From Mariluticola halotolerans (GTDB taxonomy: Bacteria > Pseudomonadota > Alphaproteobacteria > Rhizobiales > Devosiaceae), in NCBI RefSeq assembly GCF_021611515.1, contig NZ_CP090960.1, positions 682,001 through 746,000 of the forward strand: a stretch of DNA of 64,000 bases, written 5' to 3'. A program made the position numbers and the translations under genes. The notes beneath the pieces were generated by a model. The model worked only from the letters and a program-made list of their open reading frames with translations. It was not told where the DNA came from and made no database searches. Below, piece after piece: positions 1 through 9,045 of this stretch; the first letter of the stretch is position 1, and every line of letters begins with the position of its first letter.

Positions 1-961
1 GGACGGTGCCATGGGCACCATGCTGCAGGGCTACAAGTTCTCCGAGGAAGATTTCCGAGGTGAAAGGTTCAAGGATTGGACCCGGCAATTGCAGGGCAAC
101 AATGACCTGTTGAACCTGACCCAGCCTGATGCCGTGCGTGATGTGCATCTGGAGTATTTTCGGGCCGGCGCGGATATCGCGGAAACCAATACGTTTGCCG
201 CGACATCCATTGCCCAGGCGGATTACGGCATGGAAGAGCTCGCTTTCGAACTGGCCGAAAGTGGCGCGCGGCTGGCGAGCGAAGCGGCTAGGCTGGCCGA
301 AGAGGAAGATGGCAACCCGCGCTTTGTCGCCGGGGCGCTCGGCCCGACCAACCGGACCGCTTCGATATCACCCGATGTGAATGATCCCGGTTTTCGGGCC
401 GTCACGTTTGATGAACTACGGGTAGCCTATGCAGAAGAAGTGCGCGGCCTTATTGCCGGCGGAGTAGATCTGGTATTGGTGGAAACAATTTTCGATACCC
501 TCAATGCCAAGGCAGCATTGTTTGCGATCGATGAGATCAGTGCTGAACGCGGCGTCAAAATGCCGGTGATGATTTCGGGAACGATCAGCGACATGTCCGG
601 CCGCATTCTGTCCGGTCAGACGCCGGAAGCGTTCTGGAATTCACTCAACCATGTTCGTCCCTTCTCTTTCGGGCTGAATTGCGGCCTTGGCGCCAAGGAA
701 ATGCGCGCTTACGTGGCCGAACTGGCCAAGGTTGTCGATGTAGCGCTTTGCGTTTATCCGAATGCCGGCCTGCCCAATGAATTCGGATTATACGATGAAG
801 CGCCGGAGCAGACCGGTGCCTTGCTGGGTGAGTTCGCCGCGTCCGGTTTCGCCAATATTCTTGGCGGATGTTGTGGCACGACCCCGGATCATATTCGCGA
901 GATTGCCGCCCATGTGCGCGGCAAAGCACCGCGTGTTTTCCATACCCATTCCCACACGTGA
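1..961 (+). CDS. metH: Methionine synthase, homocysteine-binding part (5' end outside window)
   Basis: This is the homocysteine S-methyltransferase (Hcy-binding) module of cobalamin-dependent methionine synthase. The frame is open at base 1 and reads DGAMGTMLQ, the usual motif about 20 residues into the family, so the true start lies before the window; the internal ATG at 11 is not the start. The zinc ligands are visible: a Cys in [11 protein letters not shown] and the Cys pair in [11 protein letters not shown], which in this family bind zinc and activate the homocysteine thiol. The gene stops with TGA at 959-961, seven bases before the start of the gene carrying all remaining MetH domains. 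A separately encoded Hcy module is known in some alphaproteobacteria. The identification is firm; only the split is open to question. Confidence 0.93.
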   Translation, partial: DGAMGTMLQGYKFSEEDFRGERFKDWTRQLQGNNDLLNLTQPDAVRDVHLEYFRAGADIAETNTFAATSIAQADYGMEELAFELAESGARLASEAARLAEEEDGNPRFVAGALGPTNRTASISPDVNDPGFRAVTFDELRVAYAEEVRGLIAGGVDLVLVETIFDTLNAKAALFAIDEISAERGVKMPVMISGTISDMSGRILSGQTPEAFWNSLNHVRPFSFGLNCGLGAKEMRAYVAELAKVVDVALCVYPNAGLPNEFGLYDEAPEQTGALLGEFAASGFANILGGCCGTTPDHIREIAAHVRGKAPRVFHTHSHT

Positions 962-968
962 GGGTGAT

Positions 969-3698
969 TTGAGTTCTCAACGTTTATTACGATTGTCCGG
1001 TCTGGAGCCGTTTACGCTCACACCCGAAATCCGGTTTGTGAATATTGGTGAGCGCACCAATGTCACCGGTTCTGCCCGGTTCCGCAAACTTATCGAAGCC
1101 AATGATTATTCTGCGGCCCTGGATGTGGCGCTGCAGCAGGTGCAAGCGGGTGCCCAGATCATTGACGTCAACATGGATGAGGGGCTGCTCGATTCCGAGG
1201 CAGCCATGGTCAAGTTCCTTAACCTGATTGCGGCGGAACCCGATATCGCTCGCGTGCCTATCATGATCGACAGTTCCAAATGGAATGTCATTGAGGCTGG
1301 TTTGCGCAGTGTTCAGGGCAAGTCCGTGGTCAATTCGATATCGATGAAGGAAGGCGAGGAAGCCTTTCTACATCAGGCCCGGCTGGTGCGCCGCTACGGG
1401 GCTGCTGTCGTGGTCATGGCGTTCGATGAACAGGGGCAAGCCGATACCCTGCAGCGCAAGATCGATATCTGCGCCCGCGCCTATAAGCTGCTGACCGAGG
1501 AAGTCGATTTTCCGCCAGAAGACATCATCTTCGACCCGAATGTCTTTGCTGTTGCGACCGGTATCGAAGAACACAACAACTACGGCGTTGATTTTATCGA
1601 GGCGACCCGCTGGATCCGGCAGAACCTGCCGCATGTCCATATTTCGGGTGGCGTATCCAATCTCTCCTTCTCGTTCCGGGGCAATGAGCCGGTGCGCGAG
1701 GCCATGCATTCCGTATTCCTCTACCATGCCATTCAGGCTGGCATGGATATGGGCATTGTGAACGCGGCGCAGCTGGCGGTTTATGAGAATATCGATCCCG
1801 AATTGCGCGAGCTTTGTGAGGATGTGGTGCTCAATCGCCGCAGCGACAGCACTGAGCGCCTGCTCGATGCCGCAGCTCGTTTCAAGGGTGACGGGGCCAA
1901 GGCCGAGAACAAGAATGATCTGAGCTGGCGTGAGTTCTCCGTGGACAAGCGTCTTGAGCATGCTTTGGTCAATGGTATCACCGAATTCATTGAAGAGGAT
2001 ACCGAGGAAGCCCGCACCATGGCGGAGCGGCCTTTGCACGTTATTGAAGGTCCGTTGATGGCGGGCATGAATGTGGTGGGGGACTTGTTTGGTGCCGGCA
2101 AGATGTTCTTGCCACAGGTGGTCAAGTCTGCCCGCGTGATGAAACAGGCTGTTGCCTATTTGATGCCCTTCATGGAGGCCGAAAAGCTTGCCTCTGGCGA
2201 CACGTCACGCTCGACAAACGGTACGATCATCATGGCGACCGTGAAGGGCGATGTGCATGATATTGGCAAGAACATCGTTGGCGTCGTTCTGCAATGCAAC
2301 AATTACGAAGTTATCGATCTTGGTGTCATGGTGCCATCCGCCAAGATCATGGAAGCGGCGCGCGAGCATAATGCGGATATTGTCGGGCTCTCTGGTCTGA
2401 TCACCCCGTCGCTTGAGGAAATGTCGTCGGTCGCGGCGGATTTCGAACGCGAAGGTTTTGATGTGCCGTTGCTGATCGGTGGCGCGACGACCAGCCGTGT
2501 GCATACGGCGGTGAAAATTCATCCGAACTATCAGCGCGGACAGACCGTTTATGTAACCGATGCCAGCCGGGCGGTTGGTGTTGTGTCCAATCTGATGTCG
2601 GCTGAAAGTCGCGACGGCTATTTGCAGGGTATTCGGGACGAATACGCACGCGTCGCGGAGAAGCACAGGCGGTCGGAAGCCGACAAACAGCGTCTGAGCC
2701 TTAATCAGGCGCGCGCCAATGCGCAGAAAGTTGACTGGGACAGCTATACCCCGACAAAGCCGACATTTACCGGCACGCGGGTGTTCGACAACTGGGACCT
2801 GCATGATCTGGCTGAATGCATCGACTGGTCGCCCTATTTTCAGACCTGGGAGTTCAAGGGACGCTATCCCGCGATTCTTGAAGATGAGAACCAGGGTGAA
2901 GCCGCACGCGCGCTCTGGGCTGATACCCAAGCCATGCTGAAGCAAATTCTTGATGAGGGCTGGTTCAAGCCGAAGGCTGTGGTCGGGTTCTGGCCGGCCA
3001 ATACAATTGGTGATGACATCGGTCTGTTTGCCGACGAAACCCGCAAGGAACGTTTGGCGACCATGCATGGCTTGCGTCAGCAATTGTCCAAGCGCGGTGA
3101 CCGGCCCAACGTATGTATTTCTGATTTTGTTGCGCCGCTCGACAGTGGTAAGCCCGATTATATTGGCGGTTTTGCTGTCACTTCCGGGGCGGAAGAGGAA
3201 GAGATATCGAAGCGCTTTGCCCGGGCGAATGACGATTACAAGTCAATCATCGTCAAGGCGTTGGCCGACCGGTTCGCCGAAGCTTTCGCGGAGCGCATGC
3301 ATCAATATGTGCGCAAGGAACTTTGGGGCTATGCGCCGGAAGAGACAATTCCCGATGAGGAACTCCTGCTTGAAAACTATCAGGGTATCCGCCCTGCCCC
3401 CGGTTATCCTGCCCAGCCGGATCATACTGAAAAGGCGACGCTATTTGGGTTGCTGGATGCGGAAAATCAGATTGGTGTGAAGCTGACCGAGAGTTTTGCG
3501 ATGTGGCCGGGCTCATCCGTTTCAGGTATCTATATCGCGCACCCGGATGCCTATTACTTTGGTGTGGCCAAGGTTGAGCGGGATCAGGTGGAAGATTATG
3601 CCAAGCGCAAGGATATGCCGATTGCTGAGATCGAGCGCTGGCTGGCACCGATCATCAATTACAATCCAGCGGATTATAAAGCAGACGCCGCAGAGTGA
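969..3698 (+). CDS. metH: Methionine synthase, pterin-, cobalamin- and SAM-binding part
   Basis: About 909 residues, completing methionine synthase with the preceding gene. Order of domains: pterin (methyl-THF) binding, starting with [13 protein letters not shown] near residue 25; the helical cap, around residues 350-440; the cobalamin domain with the DxHxxG signature in [12 protein letters not shown] near residue 430, whose His is the lower cobalt ligand; and the C-terminal reactivation domain with [12 protein letters not shown] near residue 800, which binds S-adenosylmethionine. I chose TTG at 969 because it follows AGGG at a usable distance and directly precedes [14 protein letters not shown], the normal start of this region in the family. 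The frame is open back to about 762, but that extension overlaps the first gene in another phase. A sequencing frameshift in one long metH remains possible. Confidence 0.92.
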   Translation: MSSQRLLRLSGLEPFTLTPEIRFVNIGERTNVTGSARFRKLIEANDYSAALDVALQQVQAGAQIIDVNMDEGLLDSEAAMVKFLNLIAAEPDIARVPIMIDSSKWNVIEAGLRSVQGKSVVNSISMKEGEEAFLHQARLVRRYGAAVVVMAFDEQGQADTLQRKIDICARAYKLLTEEVDFPPEDIIFDPNVFAVATGIEEHNNYGVDFIEATRWIRQNLPHVHISGGVSNLSFSFRGNEPVREAMHSVFLYHAIQAGMDMGIVNAAQLAVYENIDPELRELCEDVVLNRRSDSTERLLDAAARFKGDGAKAENKNDLSWREFSVDKRLEHALVNGITEFIEEDTEEARTMAERPLHVIEGPLMAGMNVVGDLFGAGKMFLPQVVKSARVMKQAVAYLMPFMEAEKLASGDTSRSTNGTIIMATVKGDVHDIGKNIVGVVLQCNNYEVIDLGVMVPSAKIMEAAREHNADIVGLSGLITPSLEEMSSVAADFEREGFDVPLLIGGATTSRVHTAVKIHPNYQRGQTVYVTDASRAVGVVSNLMSAESRDGYLQGIRDEYARVAEKHRRSEADKQRLSLNQARANAQKVDWDSYTPTKPTFTGTRVFDNWDLHDLAECIDWSPYFQTWEFKGRYPAILEDENQGEAARALWADTQAMLKQILDEGWFKPKAVVGFWPANTIGDDIGLFADETRKERLATMHGLRQQLSKRGDRPNVCISDFVAPLDSGKPDYIGGFAVTSGAEEEEISKRFARANDDYKSIIVKALADRFAEAFAERMHQYVRKELWGYAPEETIPDEELLLENYQGIRPAPGYPAQPDHTEKATLFGLLDAENQIGVKLTESFAMWPGSSVSGIYIAHPDAYYFGVAKVERDQVEDYAKRKDMPIAEIERWLAPIINYNPADYKADAAE

Positions 3699-3707
3699 GG
3701 CGTCTGC
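3681..3707. terminator. Hairpin overlapping the metH stop, between convergent genes
   Basis: A perfect 9-bp stem (GCAGACGCC / GGCGTCTGC, 3681-3689 and 3699-3707) with a 9-base loop contains the metH stop codon. It lies between metH and the convergent gene ending at 3715. There is no long T run on either side, so it may be an inefficient bidirectional terminator or a 3'-end stabilising hairpin. Confidence 0.5.
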
Positions 3708-3714
3708 TAACCTA

Positions 3715-4320
3715 TTAGAAATGCTGGCGTAAACCGATGGTGTGCGCGTTATGGCCGTCGGCCAAACCACCAAGAAAACCCCATGCGCCGGAACGGTGAT
3801 GGAGGCGATAGAACACTTCAGTGTTCGGGGTGTCGGTCATACCGAGGCTGATTTCGGGCGAGAGATAGAACAATAGACTGGCATTGCCGTTATTGATTGT
3901 TTCGCGCAGGGTTTCGACGCCCATTGACTGGGTGATGGCGCTGAGGCCGAAGGTGAGTGCGGGCGAAATGCGCATGGTGTCGCCGATGACAAGTCCATCA
4001 TAGCGGGTAACTGCACCCGCCCATACTTCACCGGTCAAAGCCTCGCCGAACCGGGCTGCAGCGCCGATTTCCAGGCCGATTTTCCAGTTTTCGACGGGTT
4101 CATAAAAGAACTGCTGATAGCCCGCGCCGACGACATAATTGTCCTCGTAGGGCGGGATGAAGGGGATGAAGCTGTTCTCGAAATTATCGTTGATCAGGCG
4201 GCCGCCAAAGGCAAAAACTGCTTTGTCGCCAGTCGTTTGCGGCGCCGTCTGTGCGAATGCTGAAAAAGAGAATGTCAGCATAACAAAGGCTAAAACTACG
4301 CGAAATGTCATCTTTACCAA
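3715..4320 (-). CDS. Outer-membrane beta-barrel protein, PagL-like C-terminus
   Basis: A 201-residue exported protein. The first ~23 residues form a signal peptide (hydrophobic VVLAFVMLTFSFSAFA, cleaved after AQ-type residues), and the mature part alternates short amphipathic strands and ends in Phe, as outer-membrane barrels do. The last 30 residues contain YRLHHRSGAWGFLGG and end IGLRQHF. This resembles the HxS-containing end of lipid A 3-O-deacylase (PagL/acyloxyacyl hydrolase-like) barrels, but the acidic residue (Asp) lies 11 rather than the usual 12 positions after the Ser. Deacylase activity is therefore only an inference; a plain porin-like barrel is the alternative. The second Met (residue 4) is an equally possible start. 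Confidence 0.6.
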   Translation of the reverse strand: MVKMTFRVVLAFVMLTFSFSAFAQTAPQTTGDKAVFAFGGRLINDNFENSFIPFIPPYEDNYVVGAGYQQFFYEPVENWKIGLEIGAAARFGEALTGEVWAGAVTRYDGLVIGDTMRISPALTFGLSAITQSMGVETLRETINNGNASLLFYLSPEISLGMTDTPNTEVFYRLHHRSGAWGFLGGLADGHNAHTIGLRQHF

Positions 4321-4408
4321 GCCTTGAATCTCGAAGACGGTAATATAGGGGCTGTTTGTGAAATATATGTAAGCGCGAGAAGGCTCAAGCCCCCACGCCG
4401 CCGTTTCC

Positions 4409-5311
4409 TCAGGCCGTCAAATCGCTGGGCGGTTTAAGGTTGTTTATAAGGCATGCGGTGGTGACCGTGTTGGCGAGCAGGCAGGCAATGGTCATCGGGC
4501 CGACACCGCCGGGCACCGGGGTGATGGCACCGGCGACTTCTACCGCTTCGGAAAAATCGACATCGCCGACCAGACGGGTTTTGCCCTCACCGCGCTCGGG
4601 TGCTGGAATGCGGTTGATGCCCACATCGATGACGGTGGCGCCTTTCTTGATCCAGTCGCCCTTGACCATCTGGGTGCGCCCCACAGCTGCAATGACGATA
4701 TCGGCGCGGGAGACAACCTCGGCCAGATCCCTGGTGCGTGAATGGGCCATGGTGACGGTGCAGTTGTCGCGCAGCAGCAATTGCGCCATCGGCTTGCCCA
4801 CAAGATTGGAGCGACCGATGACAACTGCATTCATGCCCGACAGGTCGCCATGCAGATCGCGCAGCAGCATGAGGCAACCAAGGGGTGTGCAAGAGACAGG
4901 GCCGAGCTGGCCGGTCATCAGCTTGCCGGCGTTTTGCGGATGGAACATGTCGACATCCTTGGCCGGATCGATTGCGTTGATGATCTTGACCGCATCGATA
5001 TGCTCGGGCACCGGCATCTGAACGAGAATGCCGTGCACGTCCTTGCGGATATTGAGTTCCATGATCAGGCGGAGCAGTTCTGATTCGGCAACCGTTGCGG
5101 GCAATTCGTATTTGAACGAATTCATGCCGACCTCTTCGGTCTGGCGCGCCTTGTTGCGCACATAGACCTCGCTGGCTGGATCATTGCCGACAATGACCAC
5201 GGCCAGACCCGGCGTGATGTCATGATCGCGCTTGAGATCAGCGACATGGTCGCTAATGCGCCCACGCAGGGTTTCCGCGAAGGCTTTTCCGTCGATTATG
5301 GTGGCTGTCAT
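4409..5311 (-). CDS. folD: Methylenetetrahydrofolate dehydrogenase / cyclohydrolase
   Basis: Bifunctional FolD, 300 residues, the normal length. It interconverts methylene-THF, methenyl-THF and 10-formyl-THF with NADP in the cytoplasm. Visible motifs: [13 protein letters not shown] near residue 50 with the catalytic Tyr and Lys; VQMPVPEHI and the [14 protein letters not shown] stretch near residue 120, a variant of the usual [14 protein letters not shown] of the nucleotide-binding fold; and [10 protein letters not shown] near residue 275. The start at 5311 is preceded by CGGAG and begins [11 protein letters not shown], where homologues begin; upstream in-frame Mets would overlap pxpA. It is 58 bp downstream of pxpA on the same strand and may be read through from that operon. 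Confidence 0.96.
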   Translation of the reverse strand: MTATIIDGKAFAETLRGRISDHVADLKRDHDITPGLAVVIVGNDPASEVYVRNKARQTEEVGMNSFKYELPATVAESELLRLIMELNIRKDVHGILVQMPVPEHIDAVKIINAIDPAKDVDMFHPQNAGKLMTGQLGPVSCTPLGCLMLLRDLHGDLSGMNAVVIGRSNLVGKPMAQLLLRDNCTVTMAHSRTRDLAEVVSRADIVIAAVGRTQMVKGDWIKKGATVIDVGINRIPAPERGEGKTRLVGDVDFSEAVEVAGAITPVPGGVGPMTIACLLANTVTTACLINNLKPPSDLTA

Positions 5312-5369
5312 GACAATTCTCCGGGGTGTAAGCGGCACGATATGGCGTACCAACGCCCCGGATGCAACC

Positions 5370-6110
5370 TTAGTAAGGCGCCTGAATGGAAAATCCCGCA
5401 TTTGTGAGTGCGCTGCGGGCCTGACGTGCCAATTCCACCGCACCTGCGGTGTCGCCATGCAGGCAAATGGAGCCAGAGGCTGAGGCGATGACTTGTCCAT
5501 CCAGCGTGGTGATTTCCCCGCGCGCCAGCCCAAGGCATTGCGCGACCAGTTTTGCCGGGTCGGTCAAAACGGCACCGGGCAAAGTACGCGAGACCAGCAA
5601 ACCATCAGAATCATAGGCCCGGTCAGCATAGGCTTCCCTGATGACGGTGAGCCCGAGCGCCTCTGCGGCTTTAACCTGCGCGCTGTTATCGAGCGCCAGA
5701 ATGGCAAGGCCCGGGTCCAGATCGCGCACAACAGCAAAGGCAGTGCGGGCCAGCTCTTCATCCTCGGCGGTCATATTGGCAAGGGCACCGTGCAACTTGA
5801 CGTATTTGAGCGAAACGTCCTCGCTTTGGGCAATGGCGTGAATGCGCGCGAGTTGTTCGCCGATCTGTGTCTGGAGTTGCTGTTTTGTCAGGTTCAGGCG
5901 TTTGCGCCCGAAATTTTCGCGATCAGCAAAGCCGGGATGTGCGCCGCAGGTAACGCCGCGCGCCCTGGCGGCCCGCAAGGTCTGGCGCATGGTTGCGTCA
6001 TCGCCGGCATGACCGCCACAGGCGATCGAGGCGCTGGAGACGATATCGAGAAGATCGAGATCGGTGCCGCTGCCCTCCCCCATATCCGCATTCAGATCCA
6101 TGCTTGTCAT
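5370..6110 (-). CDS. pxpA: 5-oxoprolinase subunit A (LamB/YcsF family)
   Basis: A 246-residue LamB/YcsF-family protein. With PxpB and PxpC it forms the bacterial ATP-dependent 5-oxoprolinase that opens pyroglutamate to glutamate. Family motifs are present: DLNADMGEG at the N-terminus, [11 protein letters not shown] near residue 30, [14 protein letters not shown] near residue 55, and KLHGALANM near residue 105 (canonical KPHGALYN). The C-terminal ICLHGD is the usual metal/phosphate-like loop. The start overlaps the stop of pxpC by four bases, so the three subunits are translationally coupled, which supports the assignment. Confidence 0.92.
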   Translation of the reverse strand: MTSMDLNADMGEGSGTDLDLLDIVSSASIACGGHAGDDATMRQTLRAARARGVTCGAHPGFADRENFGRKRLNLTKQQLQTQIGEQLARIHAIAQSEDVSLKYVKLHGALANMTAEDEELARTAFAVVRDLDPGLAILALDNSAQVKAAEALGLTVIREAYADRAYDSDGLLVSRTLPGAVLTDPAKLVAQCLGLARGEITTLDGQVIASASGSICLHGDTAGAVELARQARSALTNAGFSIQAPY

Positions 6111-7009
6111 CTGGCTTTCTTCATCAAGGCTTGGGCGTGAGCGATTGTGACCGGCGCAAACTGCACCTTGGTGCCGGGGCGCAACTGGGCAAACCGGTCC
6201 AGATCGGCAGAGATCAGGGTGGCGATACGCGGATAGCCCCCGGTGGGCTGATGATCGCGCATCAGCACAATCGGTGTGCCATCCCCCAATATCTGGATAT
6301 CGCCGGGCACGATGGCGTCTGAGACCAGCGACAGAATGCGCGCATTTGTGAACACCGCGTCCCTGTCTTCAAGCCGCACGCCCATGCGGTCGAGTTTTGT
6401 GCTGATCGTGAAGCTGGACTGTGTGAAGGCATGAAGCGTTTCAGCCGGGAACCGGTCGGCATCGATACCCCAGACAAAGCGAATGGCTGCTTCGGGCCCT
6501 GGGGCGACGGGCGTTTCCGGAGCGTGAAGAATTTCGCCGCTCGCCGGGACAAGCCTGAGGCTGTCGCCGGGGCGCAAGGCCCTGCCCTCAAAGCCGCCAA
6601 GACCCACAATCAGATTTGTGGCCCGGCTGCCAATGACGACTGGCACATCCAGATCTGCGCCAAAACGAATATAGCCGTAATTGCCTGCCGGGCCGGGCTT
6701 TATGTCGATCTTGTCGCCCGTTTCCAACGTGTAGGCGGCATTCCATTGTTCAGGCTTGCCGTTGATTGCGAGGGTGAAGGCACCCCCGGAAAATCCGGCT
6801 TTTAGAGCCTTGCCGGTATAGGTGAAGGCGATACCGGCCATGGTGATTTCAAGCCCGGTATCGGCAGCTGTTTCTGCCAGTTGTGCAGCGCGGACAAAGC
6901 CGGCTGCATCCATGGGGCCTGAAGCGGATATGCCGTCGGCGAAATGGCCGTGGCGGCCCCTGTCCTGCACGGTTGCGAGTGGGCCGGCGCGGGTTATGTC
7001 TATTTTCAT
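6107..7009 (-). CDS. pxpC: 5-oxoprolinase subunit C (biotin-dependent carboxylase-like)
   Basis: A 300-residue member of the KipA/PxpC family (carboxyltransferase domain, subdomain A/B type). The N-terminus TVQDRGRHGHFADGISASG is the family hallmark, and ALRPGDSLRLVP and the late MRDHQPTGGYPRIATL segment also match. It works with PxpA and PxpB in ATP-dependent cleavage of 5-oxoproline. It overlaps both neighbours by 4 bp (pxpB stop/pxpC start and pxpC stop/pxpA start). No biotin-attachment lysine motif is expected or seen. Confidence 0.92.
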   Translation of the reverse strand: MKIDITRAGPLATVQDRGRHGHFADGISASGPMDAAGFVRAAQLAETAADTGLEITMAGIAFTYTGKALKAGFSGGAFTLAINGKPEQWNAAYTLETGDKIDIKPGPAGNYGYIRFGADLDVPVVIGSRATNLIVGLGGFEGRALRPGDSLRLVPASGEILHAPETPVAPGPEAAIRFVWGIDADRFPAETLHAFTQSSFTISTKLDRMGVRLEDRDAVFTNARILSLVSDAIVPGDIQILGDGTPIVLMRDHQPTGGYPRIATLISADLDRFAQLRPGTKVQFAPVTIAHAQALMKKAR

Positions 7010-7698
7010 GGCATGGCCTCGAACTGAACACTGTCGCCGGCATGCAGCATTGTGGGCGGTGTCGCTGTTGGGTCAAAATTGCGGAATTCGGTTTGTCCGA
7101 TGACGTGCCAGCCCGTGGGAATGGCGGTTGCGGTGATTGCAGTCTGTCCGGCTGCGAAAAGGATGGTGCCCGGCATGACCCGTGTGCGCACTTCCTGTCG
7201 GCGGGGCAGATGCAGGGCCTCCTCATGCATGCCGCAATACACAAAACCGGGGGCGAAGCCCGTTGTCAGCACTTGTAGCGGCGCTGCATTGTGGCGCGCG
7301 ATAAAATCGGGGACATCAAGGTTCAGCTGTGCGGCCACCGCTTCAAGGTCTGGCCCTGCAGCGCCGCCGAAGCGCACCTGAATGTGATGTTTTGTGCCGT
7401 TGAGCTCTGCCTCTGTCGCCTCACTACCCAAAATCAACCTCAGTGCACCGGCCAGTGCATCAAAGCTTGTGATTTCAGAATCGTAGCGGACCAGAACCGA
7501 CACCAGATTAGGCACGATTTCACCGACACCTGCGGGGGGATTGGCCACAAGATGATGTGCGAGGCTGATGGCCGCCTGATTGGCGCGCATTTCCAGCCGC
7601 CGGGCGAAGCGCACAAGCAGCGCTTGATCGCCCAATGGCATTAATGTGGGGCGCAGATCATCCATTCCAAGCGTCTTTCTGTTTGATGGACATTCCAT
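7006..7698 (-). CDS. pxpB: 5-oxoprolinase subunit B (KipI/allophanate hydrolase subunit 1 type)
   Basis: About 230 residues, KipI/PxpB family. Characteristic segments: LMPLGDQALLVRF at the N-terminus, VLVRYDSE near residue 70, and the cyclophilin-like C-terminal part with TGFAPGFVYCG, LHLPRRQEVRTRVMPGTI and ATAIPTGWHVIGQT. It is the first gene of the pxpBCA operon. I chose ATG 7698 because GAGAGGGG lies just upstream; ATG 7665 is an alternative that loses 11 residues and starts closer to the conserved region. A longer open frame runs back to 8076 but crosses the FMN riboswitch and is not coding. The 24-bp palindrome at 7763-7786 could control this operon. Confidence 0.9.
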   Translation of the reverse strand: MECPSNRKTLGMDDLRPTLMPLGDQALLVRFARRLEMRANQAAISLAHHLVANPPAGVGEIVPNLVSVLVRYDSEITSFDALAGALRLILGSEATEAELNGTKHHIQVRFGGAAGPDLEAVAAQLNLDVPDFIARHNAAPLQVLTTGFAPGFVYCGMHEEALHLPRRQEVRTRVMPGTILFAAGQTAITATAIPTGWHVIGQTEFRNFDPTATPPTMLHAGDSVQFEAMP

Positions 7699-7762
7699 AC
7701 CCCTCTCACCTTGTGCAAGCAAAGCGTTGATTTGCCGGGAAAGCTCGGTTATGGCTTTTGGG

Positions 7763-7786
7763 CAATATCGTAAGGTTACGATATTG
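7763..7786. promoter_or_regulatory. Perfect 24-bp palindrome between pxpB and ribN (operator candidate)
   Basis: Two perfect 11-base arms, CAATATCGTAA and TTACGATATTG, are separated by GG. It lies 65 bp upstream of pxpB (minus strand) and ends two bases before the first stem of the FMN riboswitch (plus strand). So it overlaps where the ribN promoter -10 region should be. The size and symmetry fit a dimeric repressor site. No regulator gene is adjacent, so the cognate protein is unknown. Confidence 0.6.
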
Positions 7787-7788
7787 AA

Positions 7789-7937
7789 CGTTCTCAGGGC
7801 GGGGTGAAAGTCCCCACCGGCGGTAAGCAGTGCCCATGCACTGTAAGCCCGCGAGCGCCGAAAGCCTTCTGGTTTTCGGGTCAGCAGATTCGGTGTGATT
7901 CCGAAGCCGACGGTCATAGTCCGGATGTGAGAGAACG
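7789..7937 (+). ncRNA. FMN riboswitch (RFN element)
   Basis: All conserved blocks of the RFN aptamer are present in order: CGTTCTC opening P1, then GGGCGGGGTGAAAGTCCCCA, CCGGCGGTAA, AGCCCGCGAGCGCC, GGTCAGCAGAT with CCGGTGTGATTCCG-like bases, GCCGACGGT, and CATAGTCCGGATG. GAGAACG at 7931-7937 closes P1. It binds flavin mononucleotide and represses the gene downstream, here the riboflavin transporter gene ribN. The effector platform is described separately. Confidence 0.96.
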
Positions 7938-7995
7938 GGAACGATAAAGGCCGGCATGCTGTCCCCGCGTTTCCGCGTTGGCTGTGCGTTCCGGC

Positions 7996-8047
7996 ATATC
8001 GATCCCCGTATCCCTGAGGTGGCTGGGCTACGATAAAGGATCGATAT
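7996..8047 (+). promoter_or_regulatory. Helix that would occlude the ribN ribosome binding site
   Basis: ATATCGATCC at 7996-8005 is perfectly complementary to GGATCGATAT at 8038-8047. The second arm covers the end of the Shine-Dalgarno AAGGA (8036-8040) and runs to two bases before the GTG start at 8049. Forming this 10-bp helix would block initiation, the expected off-state of a translational FMN riboswitch. ACGATAAAGG occurs twice, at 7941-7950 right after P1 and at 8030-8039 over the Shine-Dalgarno, and may take part in alternative pairing. The mechanism is inferred from sequence. Confidence 0.65.
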
Positions 8048-8048
8048 A

Positions 8049-8939
8049 GTGAACCAGACGACCTCCAATTTTTCAAAACTCCCCGCCGCTGTGCGGGGGG
8101 CTTTTTTCATGATTCTGGCGGGCATTGCCTTTGCCGGGGTGAATATTGCCACCCAATGGGCCACGCAGGTGGATGGCCAGGGGGCGACGGCTGTCGCCTT
8201 TTATCAATATCTGTTTGCGCTGGTTTTTGCGCTGCCCTGGATCTGGCGCGAGGGCCGCAAGGCGCTGGCGACCAATCATCTCGGCTGGCACATCGTGCGG
8301 GTGGTTTTGTCCGCCGGCGGCGTGCAGGCCTTTGTGTCCTCACTGGCGTCGCTTGAAATATGGCTGGTGATTGCCTTGACCATGACCTCGCCGTTTTTCG
8401 TGATTGCCGGGGCCGGTTTGCTGCTGAAAGAGAATATCACCATGAGCCGCATAGTGGCGACGGTGGCGGCTTTTATCGGGGCGATGATTATTCTCGAGCC
8501 CTGGTCGGCGACATTCGCGCTGACCGCCCTGTTGCCGATTCTTGCGGCCGCGCTTTGGGCTGGTGCCTCGCTGATCACCAAGTTTCTGACGGCTGACGAA
8601 AAACCGGCGACGATTACCGTTTATCTGCTGCTGTTGTTGACGCCGATCAATGCGGTGGTTTTGGTGACAACCGGGTTCGTCGTGCCCGCCGGATCGCATC
8701 TGATGATCCTCATTGCCCTTGGTGTGCTGACGGCAGCGGCCAATTATTGCATGACGCGGGCCTATGCCACAGCGGACGCGGCTTATTTGCAACCGTTTGA
8801 CGATTTGAAGCTGCCGCTGAACGTTTTGGCGAGCTGGCTGGTATTTGCCTATGCGCCCTCGTTCAATTTCTGGCCGGGCGCGGCACTGATCGCGGCGGCC
8901 TCGCTTTACATTGCGACACGCGAAAACAAGACGGCGTGA
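8049..8939 (+). CDS. ribN: Riboflavin importer, EamA/DMT superfamily (RibN type)
   Basis: A 296-residue inner-membrane protein of the EamA drug/metabolite transporter superfamily with about ten hydrophobic segments in two repeated halves (e.g. GAFFMILAGIAFAGVNIA near residue 17 and LNVLASWLVFAYAPSFNF near residue 260). DMT genes directly controlled by an FMN riboswitch in alphaproteobacteria are RibN riboflavin importers. That context, rather than a substrate motif, is the main evidence. The start is GTG at 8049, eight bases after AAGGA; no ATG lies nearby at the N-terminal boundary. Expression should fall when FMN is plentiful. It is a single-gene transcript ending at the terminator at 8948-8978. 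Confidence 0.85.
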   Translation: MNQTTSNFSKLPAAVRGAFFMILAGIAFAGVNIATQWATQVDGQGATAVAFYQYLFALVFALPWIWREGRKALATNHLGWHIVRVVLSAGGVQAFVSSLASLEIWLVIALTMTSPFFVIAGAGLLLKENITMSRIVATVAAFIGAMIILEPWSATFALTALLPILAAALWAGASLITKFLTADEKPATITVYLLLLLTPINAVVLVTTGFVVPAGSHLMILIALGVLTAAANYCMTRAYATADAAYLQPFDDLKLPLNVLASWLVFAYAPSFNFWPGAALIAAASLYIATRENKTA

Positions 8940-8947
8940 GCACGTGT

Positions 8948-8978
8948 CGCCCGGCTTTGATGCCGGGCGGCTTTTTTA
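8948..8978 (+). terminator. Rho-independent terminator of ribN
   Basis: CGCCCGGC (8948-8955) and GCCGGGCG (8962-8969) form a perfect 8-bp stem with a 6-base loop, followed by GCTTTTTT. It begins nine bases after the ribN stop. Confidence 0.9.
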
Positions 8979-9045
8979 GAGTGTTTCCGGCCTCCCCCGA
9001 ATCCTCGCGATGACGACGAGGGTTTTCAGCGAAACCCGACCGGCG

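Noticed and set aside
762-968. N-terminal extension of the second metH gene
   Set aside because: It overlaps the conserved Hcy domain in a different phase and encodes no family sequence; TTG 969 is a better start.
7699-8076. N-terminal extension of pxpB through the FMN riboswitch
   Set aside because: The bases form a conserved RNA on the other strand, and PxpB homologues start near 7698.
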